Below, one piece after another: positions 46,641 through 60,969 of a DNA stretch of 64,000 bases. The stretch's first letter is position 1; each line of letters begins with the position of its first letter. Origin of the DNA: Anaeramoeba flamelloides (lineage: Eukaryota; Metamonada; Anaeramoebidae); contig JANTQA010000038.1 in the NCBI GenBank assembly GCA_027625915.1, forward strand, positions 814,001-878,000, given 5' to 3'. The notes under the pieces are model-generated. The model searched no databases. It was not told the origin of the DNA and saw only the letters and a program-made list of their open reading frames with translations. Both the position numbers and the translations under genes were made by a program.

Positions 46641-46659
46641 ATAAAAATATTCTTCCTAA

Positions 46660-49600
46660 ATGCTACCTGTACCAAGGACATTTACGGAATGTGACCCAAT
46701 GACGTGTCCGCGAAAAAATAGACACTTCAAAGAAAAATTTCAAAATCAAATAATAACGCTCTTGAGCAAACTTGAAGAAAAAATTTTAATACAAGAAAAG
46801 AACGAAATTGAAAAAGAAATTGAACAAAAACAAGAAAAACATCGAGAAAAAGAAAAAGAAAAAGAAACTGATAAAGAAAAAGAAAAAGAACAAAAACAAG
46901 AACAAGAACAAGAAAAAGAAATAGAAAAAGAAAAAGAAAAAGAAAAAGAAAAAGAAAAAGAAATAGAAAAAGAAATAGAAGAAACAGGTTTGATTGAAAA
47001 TTTCGAATCACAGATTTTGGAAATTTTTAGACAATTAGTGACTGTTTTTGGTTTTACATTAGGAAAAAATTATAATAACGAAGATACTCTCCCATTAGAA
47101 ACAAAACAAATTATAATTGTCAAGTTTTTTACAAGGGAAATCAATTACCGATCTCTTATTTGCTTAAAATATTTGATCTTTTTCCAAAAATTGGAAAAGA
47201 ATTCAAGTTTACTCACAATAATCCCACCTATAATGTTAGACCTTTTACACTCTTTCCTTTTTGCTTCAAAAATTTTCAAAACAAATCAGAGAAAAGAAAA
47301 GAAACAGAATAAGAAAAAGAAAAAACAAGAACAAGAACCAGAACAAGTTAAAAAAAAAAATAAAAAAAAAATTCTTATTCAGGATTCACAAAAAATTAAA
47401 CCAAGACAAGCGCCACCCCTTGAACAATTTTCAGCAATTCATTTATTTAATTTAATAAAGAAGAACGGAAGGCTGTTTGGGGGTAAAGTGGAACAACAAA
47501 TAATACCAATTGAATGTCATCTTTTACAATTTTTGTATTTATTGTTTATTAACTATCCGAACATTTGCCATGAATCAATCTTAACGCACGACCTATCCAC
47601 TTTACAACTTGAAAATATTTTAACACAAGGCAAGAATCAGATAGCAAATTGTGTAACAGTCTTTTTATATTCAAGAATTTTACCAACCTTTTCCGTCTCT
47701 TCATTGACACTGAAACACAGCTTACCAAAAGAAGAACTCTTCAAGAATTACGAACTAAGCAATCCAAAATTTGAATTAAAAAGAATTTTAAATTATGTTT
47801 CACAAGCACTTGGCAAATCATTACCAATCACCATCGCGCTAAAATTGATCGACGAACTTTTGTTATCAATTATCACAATTGCACATAATTTGAACAATCG
47901 CTCAATCATTTTAGAATTTGAAAAATCTGGCTCATTAAAGATGTTGATAAGAGTATTAGAAATAGGGATTGAAAAAAAACATTTCTTATTGGTATGTAAA
48001 TTAATTGAAAGCTTACGTCAATATTGCTTTTTGGGCTCGCCAGAACCAAATTCTAATGAGTGTATCAACATTTCGGGATATAATGTATTAGTTCGTTTTG
48101 TAACCCAAAAAGACGCCTTATTATTAGTCGGCAAACAAATGATTACTTTATTAAAAGAATACTGGGCTTCAGATTTAGATATTTTTAGAGTATTAGGTGC
48201 AACAGAAATAATTGACAATTTGCTAATTATTGCGCAATCCAATAACACCATGAATTTCAGCGAGGAATTGAGATTATCAATATTAGATCTTCTTAGTGAT
48301 CGCATTAGGGAAAGTGTTACTGGGAAAAAGCCATTAAAAAACATTACCTATTGGATTCAAAACTATTTGAAATTTATTTCTAGTGGATTTGGAATGAAAT
48401 ATTCTGCAAAAAAAACAGAAGAAGAAAAGGAGAAGAAATTTACTAAAAAAATTATAATTGAAAAGAATAAAATTAATTTAATGCCTCCTCAAATTCCTTT
48501 CTCTAAAATCTCGAAAGAGCTTTTTTGCAACGGATTGGAAATTGCAAATAAAAATAAAATTCAACAAGAAAAAACTACAATAAAAAATACTTCAAATGAA
48601 GATTTCATAATAACCAAAAAAGAAAAAGAAATTGAAAAAGAAAACTACAAGAATAATAAAACACATGAAAGAAACAATGAAACAGAAATCGAAAAAAATG
48701 AAAAAGATGAAATGGAAATCAAAAAGAATGAAAATGACGAAAAAAATGAAATCGGAACAGAAAAAGAAAGGGAAAAGGAAATAGAAAAAGAAAAAAATGA
48801 AAGAAAAAATGAAATGGAAATTAAAAAGAATGAAAATGACGAAAAAAATGAAATCGAAAAAGAAGAGATGAAGAAAGAGGAAGAGGAAATATTTATTGAT
48901 TATTTGATTATTAACCATTTTAAAAAAATGATAAAAAACAAAAAAATCAGAAAAAGGATTATCCATGAATTTGTAAACGAATTAAAGGAATCAAATGGAA
49001 AATGGATTGAAAATTTAGGAAATTTGACAATCTGTAAATTATTTGAAATGATTTGTAACGAAATATCAAATAAAGATAATATTGATCGCGATTTAGCTAA
49101 TGATTTATATAATGAAAATTGTATACCAATGCTATATTTATTTTTTGAAAACAAAAAAATTAGATGGCATAGCCTAATTTTAATTATTCAAATTACAAAG
49201 CAATTAGAAATTAATCAAAAAAAAAAATTAGTTAAAAATCTTTTTTTATATATTCAACAAATTACAACAACAATTGTTGTTGATTTTAATATTATTCAAT
49301 TAAAATGTGATTTATTAAGTGCTTTGATACTCATTTGTTCTCAAAAAGCCAACAACAACAATGATAACAACAACAACAACAACAAAAATAATAATAATAA
49401 TAATATTAACAACAAAAGCAACGATACTTTGAAAAAAACCATTCGAGATTTAGGAGGGATTACTTGGATTTTTTCAATTATTAATCAATTTTCAAGATCT
49501 ATTACTGATCTTGTCAAGGAAAAAGAAAAAAAATTAAAATTGAATATGCAATCAAAAAGAAAAAACGTTGAATTAAAACATTATACACATATTGAAATCG

Positions 49601-52600
49601 AAACTCATGAAGAGAATTTAATTTCTTCAATGACAAATATTAATTCTTTACAACCAAAAATCTTAACCCAAAAGTCAATTTTAACCCATAAAGAATCATT
49701 TCAAAAAAATATTTCTAAAATGAGTATTTTTTCGAATGATTATAATATGTATTGGTGTTTTATTTATTTGGATACTTTAATAAGATGCATCCAGAAGTTG
49801 TTAACTCCAGAAATAGAATGTAGATTGAAATTTTCTTTAGAATTAAAACATATCAATGAAATATTTTATAAACCTTTTACGAATATCAGAATTTTTCAAA
49901 CTAAATATGGGATTTTATTATTTTCCACTTTAATAGAATTTGCCACAGAAGGCAATTGGAAGAAAACCAATTTAATAAGAAAACAGTTTAATGATGATCA
50001 TTCCCATTTGAATTTATATTTTGATAAATTTCCAAAAATAAATATCAATAAAACAAAGCAATTTTATTTGAATAAAATGAATAAAAATAAACAATATCCC
50101 ATTTCAATTTTCGAAATACTAACAAATAACGACCGTGATGATGAGGAAGATAATAATAATAAGAAGAATAAGAATAAGAATAAGAAGAATAAGAATAAGA
50201 ATAAGAAGAATAATAGTGATAATGAAAATAACAATAACAATAATACTAACAACACCATAGACAACAATAGTGGAAATGGAAAAGTGAATCTTAATAAAAG
50301 ATTGGAAAAATTTAAAAAAAGGGAAATCAGAATACAATATCCACAAATGTTTAATTTGATTTTAAAATTAATTTCGGAAAATTTAAAGGAAAAAAATTAT
50401 TCTTTTCAAAAAGATATTCAAATCATTTTTGAAAACATTATTTTATTGATTAATGAAAATATGTATAATTGTTATCAATTACAATCAAATAATTTTTTAG
50501 AGGTGTTATTAAACGAATTTAAAAATATTTTCCAAAATGGAAATCATCCTTTACAACATTTAATTTTAAAATTATTTTTTAAAATATCCAATTATAGGGT
50601 ATCAATTACAGAAAGTAAGTTGTTTTTATCTCTTTTAAAACCATCTGTCTTCCCAATCAATCTTTTAAACATATTTTTAAATTTGACAAAAATTAATAAC
50701 CAAAATCCCATTTCCTATCTAAATATTAAAAATAAAATACATTATAATGTTAACAAAAAAAAGCAAAATGAAAACAATAAAAAGAAAAACAAAAATGAAA
50801 AAAATAAAAATAAAAATGATCAACAGATGGAAATGGAAAAAGAAAATAGAAAATCTTTAAATTTAAATATCAAAAAAAAAAATAATTTAATCTTTTCAGA
50901 AGGATATTCAATATCTATTTGGTTTTTGATACCCTCTTTTGAAATATTTTTAAATCATAAAGGGAATTTTAATTTATTAACTTTCTGCTTTGGTAAGCAT
51001 AACCATAGAAACGAATGGTTTGCCAAAATAAATCACCAAAAAACGTTAATTATCAAAACTAGAAACGAAAGCAAAACAATCACTTTCAATAATTTGCCCA
51101 TTATTCCAAATAAATGGCATCAATTGATTATAACGCAATCGTTGGGATCCAAAAAAAATGAAACCAAATCATTAAATGAATTGATTGTTTATTTGGATGG
51201 ATTGAAAATTCATTCAAAACAAACCCAATATCCTCATTTTGATTTATTAAAAACCATAAAAATAGGGAGTTTCACTTCGAATCCCAATCCAAAAATAATG
51301 GTGAAAAACACATATTTTAATTGGACATTAGGAAACATTTTCATTTTTTCAAAACAATTAAACGAAATAGAAATTCTTCTTTTTTATTTGTTAGGCCCAA
51401 ATGTGAAAGATTATCAACTAAATTATCATCAATTTTTATATTTACCCCAAAAATTTTTTGAAAAAAAAAAATATTTAAACTTTATTAAAATGAATCAAAA
51501 ATATTTTTTAAATTGGAATAAAAACAATTATTTGAATCTAAATGATCATCTTTTTTTATTTTTTTCAATACAAAATTCCAAATTGTTTACTTATTTATCA
51601 AATAATTTTCGTAACAGCATAAATTTAACTACATTCCTTTCTTATAATAATGATCAAAGGCACCTTTTCAAATCAATTAAAAGGCAAAAAATTACTTTAA
51701 ATAATAACCGTAATGGTAACGATACCAATAATCAAAATCCAAATAGTAAAGATATTGATAATGATTTAATAATCAAAAAAATCCTAAAAAACCCCTTTAT
51801 AAATAATATCCAATCACTTGGAAGTTATAGCATTATCTTATATTTCTGTGCACAGTGTTTAGGACGAGATATAAATTACCAAAACTATTCCTTAAAATTA
51901 TTTTTGAATTTTTTAAAATTCCCATTATTAAATAATTGCTTTTCAGAGAAATTAACTTTTGAATTATTATCTTCTCTTTTATTAAATAAAAAATGGAATT
52001 TTAAAATTTCTACTTTAATTATTTTATATAATTTTACTGGACTTGAAATTAAATTATTAAAAAATAAAACAATTGTGGCGCATGGTTTAATATTAAATAT
52101 TTTACCCTTTCAAGAATTAATTTTGAATTGGAATCTTTGGAAAAATGCACATTTCAAATTACAAACATTTTTATTTGATGTTTTAATTCATTTATTGAAT
52201 AACAAAAATTCTTTTATGACCGAATACCATAAAGCATTATTTCAAAAAATTAAATTATTAAAAAAACTTTTACAAATCATTTTTGATTACCCCACTATTA
52301 ATAAAATCATATTAGAAAAAATTTTTATCTTAATAAAACATTTAATATTTAATTTTAAGGATTTATTAAAAATTTTTAATTTTATTTTATCTTTAAACCA
52401 TAATTATAATAATTTTATGATTAATGAAGATATCCAAAATAATAATAATGATAATAATAATGATAATGATAATGATGATGATAATGATAACAAAAATGAA
52501 GATAATAAAAATGAAAATGAGAATGAAAATAAAAATGAAAATGAAAAAAATAATAAAATTGATGATTTAAATAATAAGAATGAAATTACAAACCAAAAAA

Positions 52601-53191
52601 AAACAAATGATGATAAAATAACAAAAGAAGATTTATTTGAAATGAATTTAAAAACAAGATTACTTTTTTTGAATTTTTTTTTTAATTATATGAAAGATAA
52701 TTTTGATAAAAATTATATTGAAAAATTTATAAATAATATTGATCCAAAATTAATTTTAAGTTTAATTACAGAAAATAATTTACCAATAAAAATTGAAGGA
52801 TTAAAATTAATAAATTTATTTTTAATTAAATCAAATTTCAAATCAAATTTTTATCAAATTAATGGATTTGATTTAATTAGTTCACAATTAACAAATGATA
52901 TAAATGATCAACATTTAATCGATATAATTTTTGTTTTTACACAAAATTATGCACAAATTAATCCATTAAAAAAATTAATCCTAGGGGATAAAAATCACGA
53001 TAAAAAAATGAATATTTTAAAATATTTTATAATGATTTTTGAATTTATAGAAAATAATATTAAATTAAAATTAATAGAGAATGGGGTTATTCCATTTTTA
53101 TGTAAATTTACAATAGAAGAAATTAAATTAAGAATTCATAATAATAATAAAAACACTAACGATGATAACAACAGCAATAATAATAATAATG

Positions 53192-53243
<52 letters not shown>

Positions 53244-53379
53244 TGATGATGATGATGATATTAATAATGATATTAATAATAATAATAATAATAATATCCA
53301 AAACGAAAAAGAAAATGTAAATGAAAATGAAAATATTCAAAAAGATCAAAACAAAAACATAAAAATTAATGATAATCAA

Positions 53380-53467
<88 letters not shown>

Positions 53468-56400
53468 TACAAAACGAAAACGAAAACAAAAATGAAAATG
53501 AAAACGAAAATGAAAACATAAACATAAAAATTAATGATAATCAAAATAATAATAAAAATAAAAATGAAAATAATAATATTGAGAATGAAAAAAGATATAA
53601 AATATTTTTTGAAAATATTAAAAAACTATTCTTAGGGTTGACTGATTTTTCTTTTAATTTAAATAATGGTGTTAATAATATCATTTTTGAGATTATTAAA
53701 GAGTTTGAAATCTATTCTGAAAATATACCAATAAAAATAATCAAAAAATATCAATTAATGATTTTCCAAAGAATTTGTGAATTATTTGAATTTCAACAGC
53801 ATGAATTAAAAGGATATAATAAGAAAATAAAAAATAAAAAGCACCAACAAAAAATGAATTTAATCAAAAACAATTTAAAAAACTTTTTAAAAATTATTTA
53901 TAATTATTTTCTTTATTGGAATTTCCAATTAAATAAAGAATGTTCAAAAAATAACAATAAAAAAATCTTTCCGAATCGGGCTGATTATGTTTTTTATTCA
54001 AACTATTTAATTGAAATATTAGTAAATTTTAAAACGATCGATGGATTTGGATTTATTACCAAAAAATTATGCAAATTATTGTTATTATTTTTGTTAGATA
54101 ATACTTCAAAAGATGATATAATGATTTTTTGTTTATCAACTTTCCAAAATCAAGAATATTTATTAAATTATTTAATTAAAAATAGTCATATTAATAAATT
54201 ATTATTATTTAGTTTAAGCAGGATTTTATTAAAAAATAATTTAAAAAACCAAATCAAAAATTTAACAATCGCTTTATATAAAAAATTAATAATGAAAAAA
54301 AACAAAAAAATGCTATTTATAAAAAATAAAAAAAACATTAATAATGACAATAATATAATTGAAAAAAAGATTAATCAAAATTTTGAAAAAAATAATAAAT
54401 TATTTGATTGTTGGGAAAAAAAAATAAATGAAAAGTCATTAAATTTTTTAAAATTAATCAAAATACCCTCGATTCAATTTTTGAAATTCAATAGATTTTT
54501 AGAAAAAAATGATATATATTTACAAAAAATCGAAAAAAAAAATAAAAAATTACGAAGTAAATGTTTTAAAAAATATAAAATTCGAAATTTTAATTATTTA
54601 AAAACAAAAAAAACAATAAAATATAAATGGAACAAAATAATTAAGCAGATAACGCATGAAAGAGCTTTATGGTATTATAAACCAAAATTGGTTTTAAATA
54701 AAATTGATGCAATCGAGGGGCCAATGCGGATTAGGAAAAGAATTAAAAAAAAATATTTATATAACGACAACGAAATTGATTCTAATTTAAATAAATTCGA
54801 ATCGCCGTTCCATTCTGAAGGCCCCAAATTTAAAAAAAATCTTTTTGATCAAAATTTTAAATATAAAAAAGTTGGCATTTATAATCTTTTAAATTTAAAT
54901 AAAAAAACGATAAAAAATGATAATGCCAAGAATAAGTATGGTAAAAACTACGAATACGGCTATAACTACGATGATGATGAGTATGGAACAGGTGAAGGCG
55001 GCGGCAGTGATAATGTTGATTATGATTATGATGATGATGACGATGACGATATTTCGCAACCGTTCAACCCCCAAGAATTAAAAAAAATATTAGGCTTAAA
55101 GGGGATTGATTCTTTTCATAAATTGCATCAATGGCCAAAATTCAAAAACAATACAATAAAGACCTTCCAAATAAAAAATATTAGAATTCTAGCTGAAATT
55201 GAAGGGATGCTCATAATTAATAAATATAAATTATACTTTTTAAGCCTTGATCCTAAAAATTCTAATATTTTTAAAAAATTTTCCATTGAATTAATAACAT
55301 ACCTTTATCCACATAGATACAATTTACAGAATTTGGGCTTAGAAATTCTTTTTGTGGATGGGAAATCAATATTTTTTGTCTTTGAAAATACAGAAGAGAG
55401 GGAATCATGCTGCAAATTATTATTATCTTTCAATTTATTTAATTATAAAGGACCGCAATATAACAGCGGATTAAATAATTTCCGGAAGCAAATGAGTATC
55501 AAAAAATATACAAGTCTATGGAAAAATTCAGAAATTTCAAATTTTGAATACTTGATGAAAATAAATAATTTTAGTTCTCGGACATATAATGATTTAAGTC
55601 AATATCCAATTTTCCCACAAATTATCCGAAATTGGGTATCTGAAAAATTTGATTTCAATAAAATAGACAATTTTCGAAAATTACACTTCCCGATGGGTTG
55701 CCAAACCAAAGAAAGACAAAATAGCTTTTTTATGATTTATAATGAATTGGAATCTTGTGGCGAGCAGCCTTATAATTATGGCTCGCATTATTCAAATGCA
55801 GGATCCATTGTTCATTTGCTAATGAGGTTGGAGCCATTTTCAAGTGAAATGATCGAATTCCAATCCGAAAAATTTGATTTACCAGATCGTTTGTTTTTTT
55901 CGTTAAAGCATACCTATGATTTAAGCGAATCGCTTAGTTTGACTGATGTTAAAGAACTAATCCCAGAATTTTTTTATTTGCCAGAATTTTTAATTAATAG
56001 TAATTGCTTTGATTTAGGTATTAAACAAAATAAATTAATTGTTGATGATGTTTTATTGCCAAAATGGGCCGAGGGGGATGTGAGATTGTTTATTAAAATG
56101 CAAAGAGAAGCATTAGAATCCGATTACGTCAATGAACAGTTAGACAATTGGATCGATTTAATCTTTGGCTATAAGCAGCAGGGGAAGGAAGCAGTAAAGG
56201 CAATAAATCTTTTCCATCCATACACTTATGAAAGTGAATTAACAAAGCACATGGCGAACAAGGAGGATAAAGTTCAAATTGAAGGTATTTTGACAGCGAT
56301 CAAAAGTTTTGGGCAAACTCCGATCCAATTATTTTCAAAGCCACATACCAAAAAAAAGGGTGCCTTTTCGAAAAAAAAGGATCAGTCTATTGATGATTTA

Positions 56401-57837
56401 AAAAATTTATCAAATAATAACAATAATGATAATGATAATTCTAATGATAGTGACAGTGATAATAAAGAACAAGATAATAATAAAGAAAAAGATAATAATA
56501 AAGATAATGGTGGTAGTGGCAGTGATGTTAGTAATTTTGATAAAGATAAAGATGAAAATAAAAGTGATAATCAAAATAACAAAAACAATAAAAAGCCCAA
56601 TATAAATAAGCAAAGTTATCAGTTATCTTTAAATGGTGAGAATACTGCTTACAAAAAAAAAAAAAAAAAAAGTCTTGAAAAAAGAATATTTACAAGACCA
56701 GAAAAATTATTTGTTTCGAAACAAACTAATCAAAAAAATATTATTGAATCATTGATCATACATCCCGAAAAGGAAACTCCATTAATTTTAAATAAAAACC
56801 AAACGATCTTATATAAAAAAAAAATTTTTTTAATTTCCTGGTTTTTGTTAAATAGAGAAATCTCAATTTCAAATTATAATATTCCTGAAAAAATTTATTT
56901 CACAAAACAAGTCAACATTGGTAATATAACCCATTGCAAAGTAGATCCAAATAGAAATTATATCATTACATCAACAAATTATTATTTAATAGTGTGGAAA
57001 ATTCTCTTTAATGATAGTTTCCAAAAAACTAACAACGGCAAGAATAGCAATAATAAGCAAAATAATAATATCCAAAATGATCCAAACAAAAATTTAAATA
57101 TAAATAAGAGTACTAACCAAGGTATTTCTTTAAAAAGCAACAAACACCGCAATAGTAATAGTATTTGTGGTATTGATAGCAAAAGTAATATTAATCGTAA
57201 TAGTACAACCACAACTTCTACCAGTGGTTCTCAAAATAAAATTAATGATTTAATAATAAAAACAACATTGATTGGGCATGAGAAAAAAATTACCTCTCTC
57301 GAAATATGTTTACCTTATCACATATTAATCTCTGGTTCGGCAGATAAAACTTGCATCATTTGGGATTTAAATAGATTAAAACCTGTTGCAACACTCAAAA
57401 AACATGAATCGGAAGTTTCCATCATTTCAATTTCAAAAATCACCGGGGATATTCTAACCTTTGTTCACGATAGAAATGAAAAAAGAAATATAATTAGATT
57501 ATGGAGCGTAAACGGGTTTTTATTAAAAACTCAAGAATTAAAACGAGAAAATAATGGAATTGTAACATCCGCAGTTTTCACCCACGGAACAGAAGGGATC
57601 GCTAGAAATGTAATTTTTCTAGGAATGCAAAATGGTTATATAAATATATTGGATGCTTTTGACCTAACCCATATTACAGTTCTAAAAAATCTTAATCAAT
57701 CTCCCATAATTTCATTAGTATGTTCTACGAATTCCAAATTTTTATATTCTTGTGGGAAAAGAGGCCCTTTTTTAGAATGGAAAGTAAATAGAAAAAAAAA
57801 TTCCCAAAAAATTCAAGAAGGGGTTAATAGAAAATAA
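46660..57837 (+). CDS. Giant BEACH-domain / WD40 protein (LYST/WDFY3/LvsA class)
   Basis: Large scaffold of the BEACH family, acting at endolysosomal, vacuolar or autophagic membranes. One uninterrupted frame of 3725 residues. In order: a short leader; a Glu/Lys(Gln) coiled stretch at about 48-112; helical armadillo-like regions with low complexity (Lys/Glu at 655-745, Asn tracts); a concanavalin/LamG-like domain at about 1410-1580 (YSISIWFLIPSF, NKWHQLIITQ, LIVYLDGLKIHS, GNIFIFSKQLNE); long Asn runs at about 2165-2310; a PH-BEACH domain at about 2820-2925; and the BEACH domain at about 2940-3227 (ISNFEYLMKINNFSSRTYND, YNYGSHYSNA, VKELIPEFFYLPEFLINSN, WIDLIFGYKQQGKEAVKAIN). WD40 repeats close the protein (GHEKKITSLE..SGSADKTCIIWDL at about 3538-3570, RLWSVNGF). 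No FYVE finger is seen at the C-terminus, unlike WDFY3. The first ATG is used; an earlier start is not apparent. An intronless 11-kb frame is notable next to intron-containing neighbours. Family call certain, subfamily not. Confidence 0.97.
53130..53485 (+). repeat. (AAT)n trinucleotide tracts inside the BEACH gene
   Basis: Two long, almost pure AAT/GAT arrays (about 53170-53300 and 53380-53470) code for Asn with some Asp. They are separated by a repeated mixed word that codes KINDNQNNN. Shorter Asn arrays occur near 49360, 50150, 52440 and 56420. They are in frame and do not break the gene. The apparent isoleucine-rich frame on the opposite strand is a mirror of the repeat. Confidence 0.9.
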
Positions 57838-58739
57838 AATACATTCAAATTTAATTTTAAAAAACAAATAATTATTTTTTAAAAATAAAATGAAATCTTG
57901 TAAAGATCTTTTTATAAATTATTTTTTTTTGTAATTTGTGTTTTTGCATTTATGAAATGGATAAGTTAACCTCAGAAAAACAATTTATTTATTTTGAGTC
58001 TATTTTTTGAAATCCAAAATTCGAATTTTTTTTAATATAAAACGAAAAAAAGTAACCTGATTATTTTTTTTAACAATTAAGTTAATTCTTGAAAATTGTG
58101 TATCATATTTTTAGTTTTGTTTCGGTTTATAGTTAAGGAAAATGTTAAAGTCCTATATCTGTTTGTGTGTGTGGGGGGGATTTTGAATTGTCTAAATTTA
58201 TGTCTTCTAATTCAAAGAGTATATAGATTCGGTATAGTCAGTAGTAGGAAATATTTGAAACTTAATTTAGTTTTCTAAAAAAAAAAAAATAGACGAATAG
58301 AAAAAAAAAAAAAAGTATTAAACAAATAGATCTGAATAATGTTTTAAAGGTATGAAAACGCAAGGTGAATTTGCGGGGCTATATTATCTAAAATGATTTG
58401 AATTTGATATCTTTCGCCTGTAAAGAATGATTAGTCATGTTCGTGAGGAAATAATTTATATTAACTTCATAGATTTCCCATATCTACATTTTATCATTAA
58501 TTAATATGTCTCCTTTTAATTTGGGGCAATGGTTAAAATCAAAATCTTGTATTTTTTTGTGCTCGTTTTTTTAAATCTATTAAATCATATGAAGTGATCA
58601 AAACCATCGATTTTTGAAAAAACAATAAAAATAATTGGAATTAGAAGAATTAAAGACTTCGAAAAAAGAAATTTACAATTACAATTATAACGAGTTGTTG
58701 GGATCCAAAAAGTTTAGATCTACAAAAATATTTCACTTA

Positions 58740-59150
58740 AATAAAAAACCAAAAACATTAATTTATTAATCAAAGATATATAAGTTATCCATCAAGCTCA
58801 ACAATTCTAAAATTCAGAACATTGACTAACTGCTTAAATAGATATTACTATGTAATAAATAAAAATTCAAATAGATTTTGCTCTTTATGTTTAAAATATA
58901 AACAGAGGGAAATAATAGAAAATATTGATCTATTTTCATGAGTATGTCCTCCCTATGAAAAAGATAGATTATTTTTTCTAAATAAGTTAAAAGAATTAAA
59001 TTTGAATTAATTAATTTTAAATTATGATCGTTTGGAACTATTTTTGTTAATTAATCATTGTAAAATCTTTGATTTTACGCTGAAATTTCTGAAAGGGAAT
59101 GTAAGTAAAAGGGCAACTAGAGTGTAATTTACACTTCCTCCTCAATAAAA
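58740..59150 (+). mobile_element. Decayed LINE 3' end with poly(A)
   Basis: The plus strand encodes LKFRTLTNCLNRYYYVINKN then SNRFCSLCLKY and REIIENIDLFS, a stop, and VCPPYEKDRLFFLNKLKELN. This is the C-terminal CxxC..H(here L)..C zinc region of a LINE reverse-transcriptase protein. The end LELFLLINHCKIFDFTLKFL aligns with LFILSLVNDKENYDSLLKFL of the fragment at 29072-29346, so both belong to related families. It ends TAATTTACACTTCCTCCTCA followed by A-rich tail sequence. At least two in-frame stops are present and the motif His is replaced, so it is an old copy truncated at its 5' end. Confidence 0.8.
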
Positions 59151-60420
59151 AAAAAATAAAAAAAAACATAGATTTTTTTTTCAACAGCATTTGTATATTT
59201 TGTTATTATGACCTTTTTGAAATATGTGTATGTATTATGACCATTTGAAAACAGGGTTAGTTAAAATATGGTTGTTAATTATTTCCAATTTATATTCGGT
59301 TTCTTTGCCTTAAATTGACTCGAAATTGGATTATTTTTGTTATTTTTCAGTTTTTTTACTCTTTTTGTTGATACTTATTTATCTTTTACAGGCTCAATTC
59401 GAGTATCGTGGAGTTTTTCCTTTGTTTCCCCAGTCATTTTTTCAGATTCCATTTTTAAATATTCAACAGGTTTATTTAAGGATTACAATCCCTGAAATTT
59501 GAAAAAAAGATTATCTTGTATTAGATTTTTTGGCTTTTTCTTTGGGTCCTAGCTGATTAAAACTGCGTTTAGTAATAGTTTAAATCTTAGTTCAAAATTC
59601 AATTTTTGGAATTAATATTTTCTTCTCTTCAGAAATCCGAATTTAAGAGTGCAAGATTAATAGACTAGAACTTTTGTTATAAAAAAATGTAATTGTATTT
59701 TGTGAAATGAAAGTTTTAATTAGGTTTGGTTATATTTGGAGAGCTTATAAAGATTTTTTTTAGGTAATTGAGCAAAAGGAAAATAATTTAAGTGACAAAA
59801 CAAAAATTAAAACCCCTTATTAAATACCTTTCCAATCTATTACTCTTACATTCTTCAATTCCGATTTCGGAAAAAAAAAATATATTGTCAAAAATTGTCA
59901 TTTTGAACAATTGTTAAAACCCATAGTAAGTTGAGTATCGATCAGCTAGAACTAAAATAACATGTAGACATACAAATACATAAGATAATCCTTTTTACAA
60001 ATTTCAGGGTTTGTAAACCTTAAGTCTTGGGGTTTTATTTTTTTGTATAAAAACCCCAATTCATTACTGTATTAAAAGTGTAAAAGTTGACCTTAAAAAT
60101 ACTATACTTAGGTTGTTTATTGCCGGTTTCTTTGATCATTTAATATGTAAGATAACGCAGAAAAAAAAAGTTTTATAGCTTTTATTTATATCAGAAGTTT
60201 TATATGTCTAAATGGTTTATTTTACAATCTTAATCCAAGAAAATTATTATTTATTTTACAAAACTGAATTTTTTATCAGCTTGATTTTGTGAGACCTTTT
60301 TCTTTATGTTAATACATATCAAACCCCCCAATGAAAGGTGTTAAAAATTCGAAATTGACTGTTTTATCTTGATTTAATACAAAAAAAAAAAACTCAACTT
60401 TTAGATATTAGAGTAATCTA

Positions 60421-60969
60421 AATAATGTGTACGCAATCACTATAATCCATGTTTTAAAATCTAATCCGTACATTTTTTTCGTCTTGTTACAAGCTTACAT
60501 CCAATTAACTACCCAATAGTATACTATAGCTCAAATTAATTTTGAAAGTAAAATCCGAGATATTATTAAAGTAAAATTTAAATTCAAAATGCAATTTGAT
60601 ATAAATTTTTCGTTATTTTCTCAATTATAATAATTTTTGTTATTGTTATTTATTTATTGTGAGAATGGAGTAATTAAAGAAAATTAATTCAATAAAAAAG
60701 AGAGAAGAAAAATAATTAAATTTTTGTTATTTTTGATGATAAAAATTATCAAAAAAATTTACTCTATTTTTTGAGATAAAAGTTCTCAATTTGATCTCCA
60801 ATTTTTCGAATGTATTTTTGTAGAATGGAACTTTAAGAAACCAAAAACATATTTAATCATTTCTGTTGTCATTTTTTTTGATTCATTAGTATATAGGTCT
60901 TCTATTATAAAAAAAAAAACACTCATTTTCTTTTTAACCATGGATTAAACTTTTCGACATACATTATTG
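60421..60969 (+). mobile_element. hAT-like MITE with CACTATAATCCATG end, copy 3
   Basis: The left end AAATAATGTGTACGCAATCA then CTATAATCCATGTTTTAAAA corresponds to copies 1 and 2. The right end in reverse complement AATAATGTATGTCGAAAAGT then TTAATCCATGG mirrors it. Inner blocks CATCCAATTAACTACCCAAT and ATTTACTCTATTTTTTGAGA recur in copy 1 (13390). It is about 80 bp longer than the other copies. Target duplication not resolved. Confidence 0.65.

Larger units (their letters stand above)
39106..46659. other. 7.5-kb gene-free stretch made of diverged repeats and MITEs
   Basis: No gene is supported between glycerate kinase and the BEACH gene. The frames at 39754-39939, 40419-40715 and 42220-42429 lie in repeated DNA and are not kept between copies. 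Contents listed separately: segment repeats at 39640-40700 and 42760-43870, three small MITEs, segmental repeat R2, and a hAT-like MITE within R2. Confidence 0.6.

Noticed and set aside
53128-53544. Isoleucine-rich open frame on the minus strand inside the BEACH gene
   Set aside because: It is the mirror of (AAT)n asparagine repeats; poly-Ile is not a plausible protein and the plus-strand frame is clearly coding.
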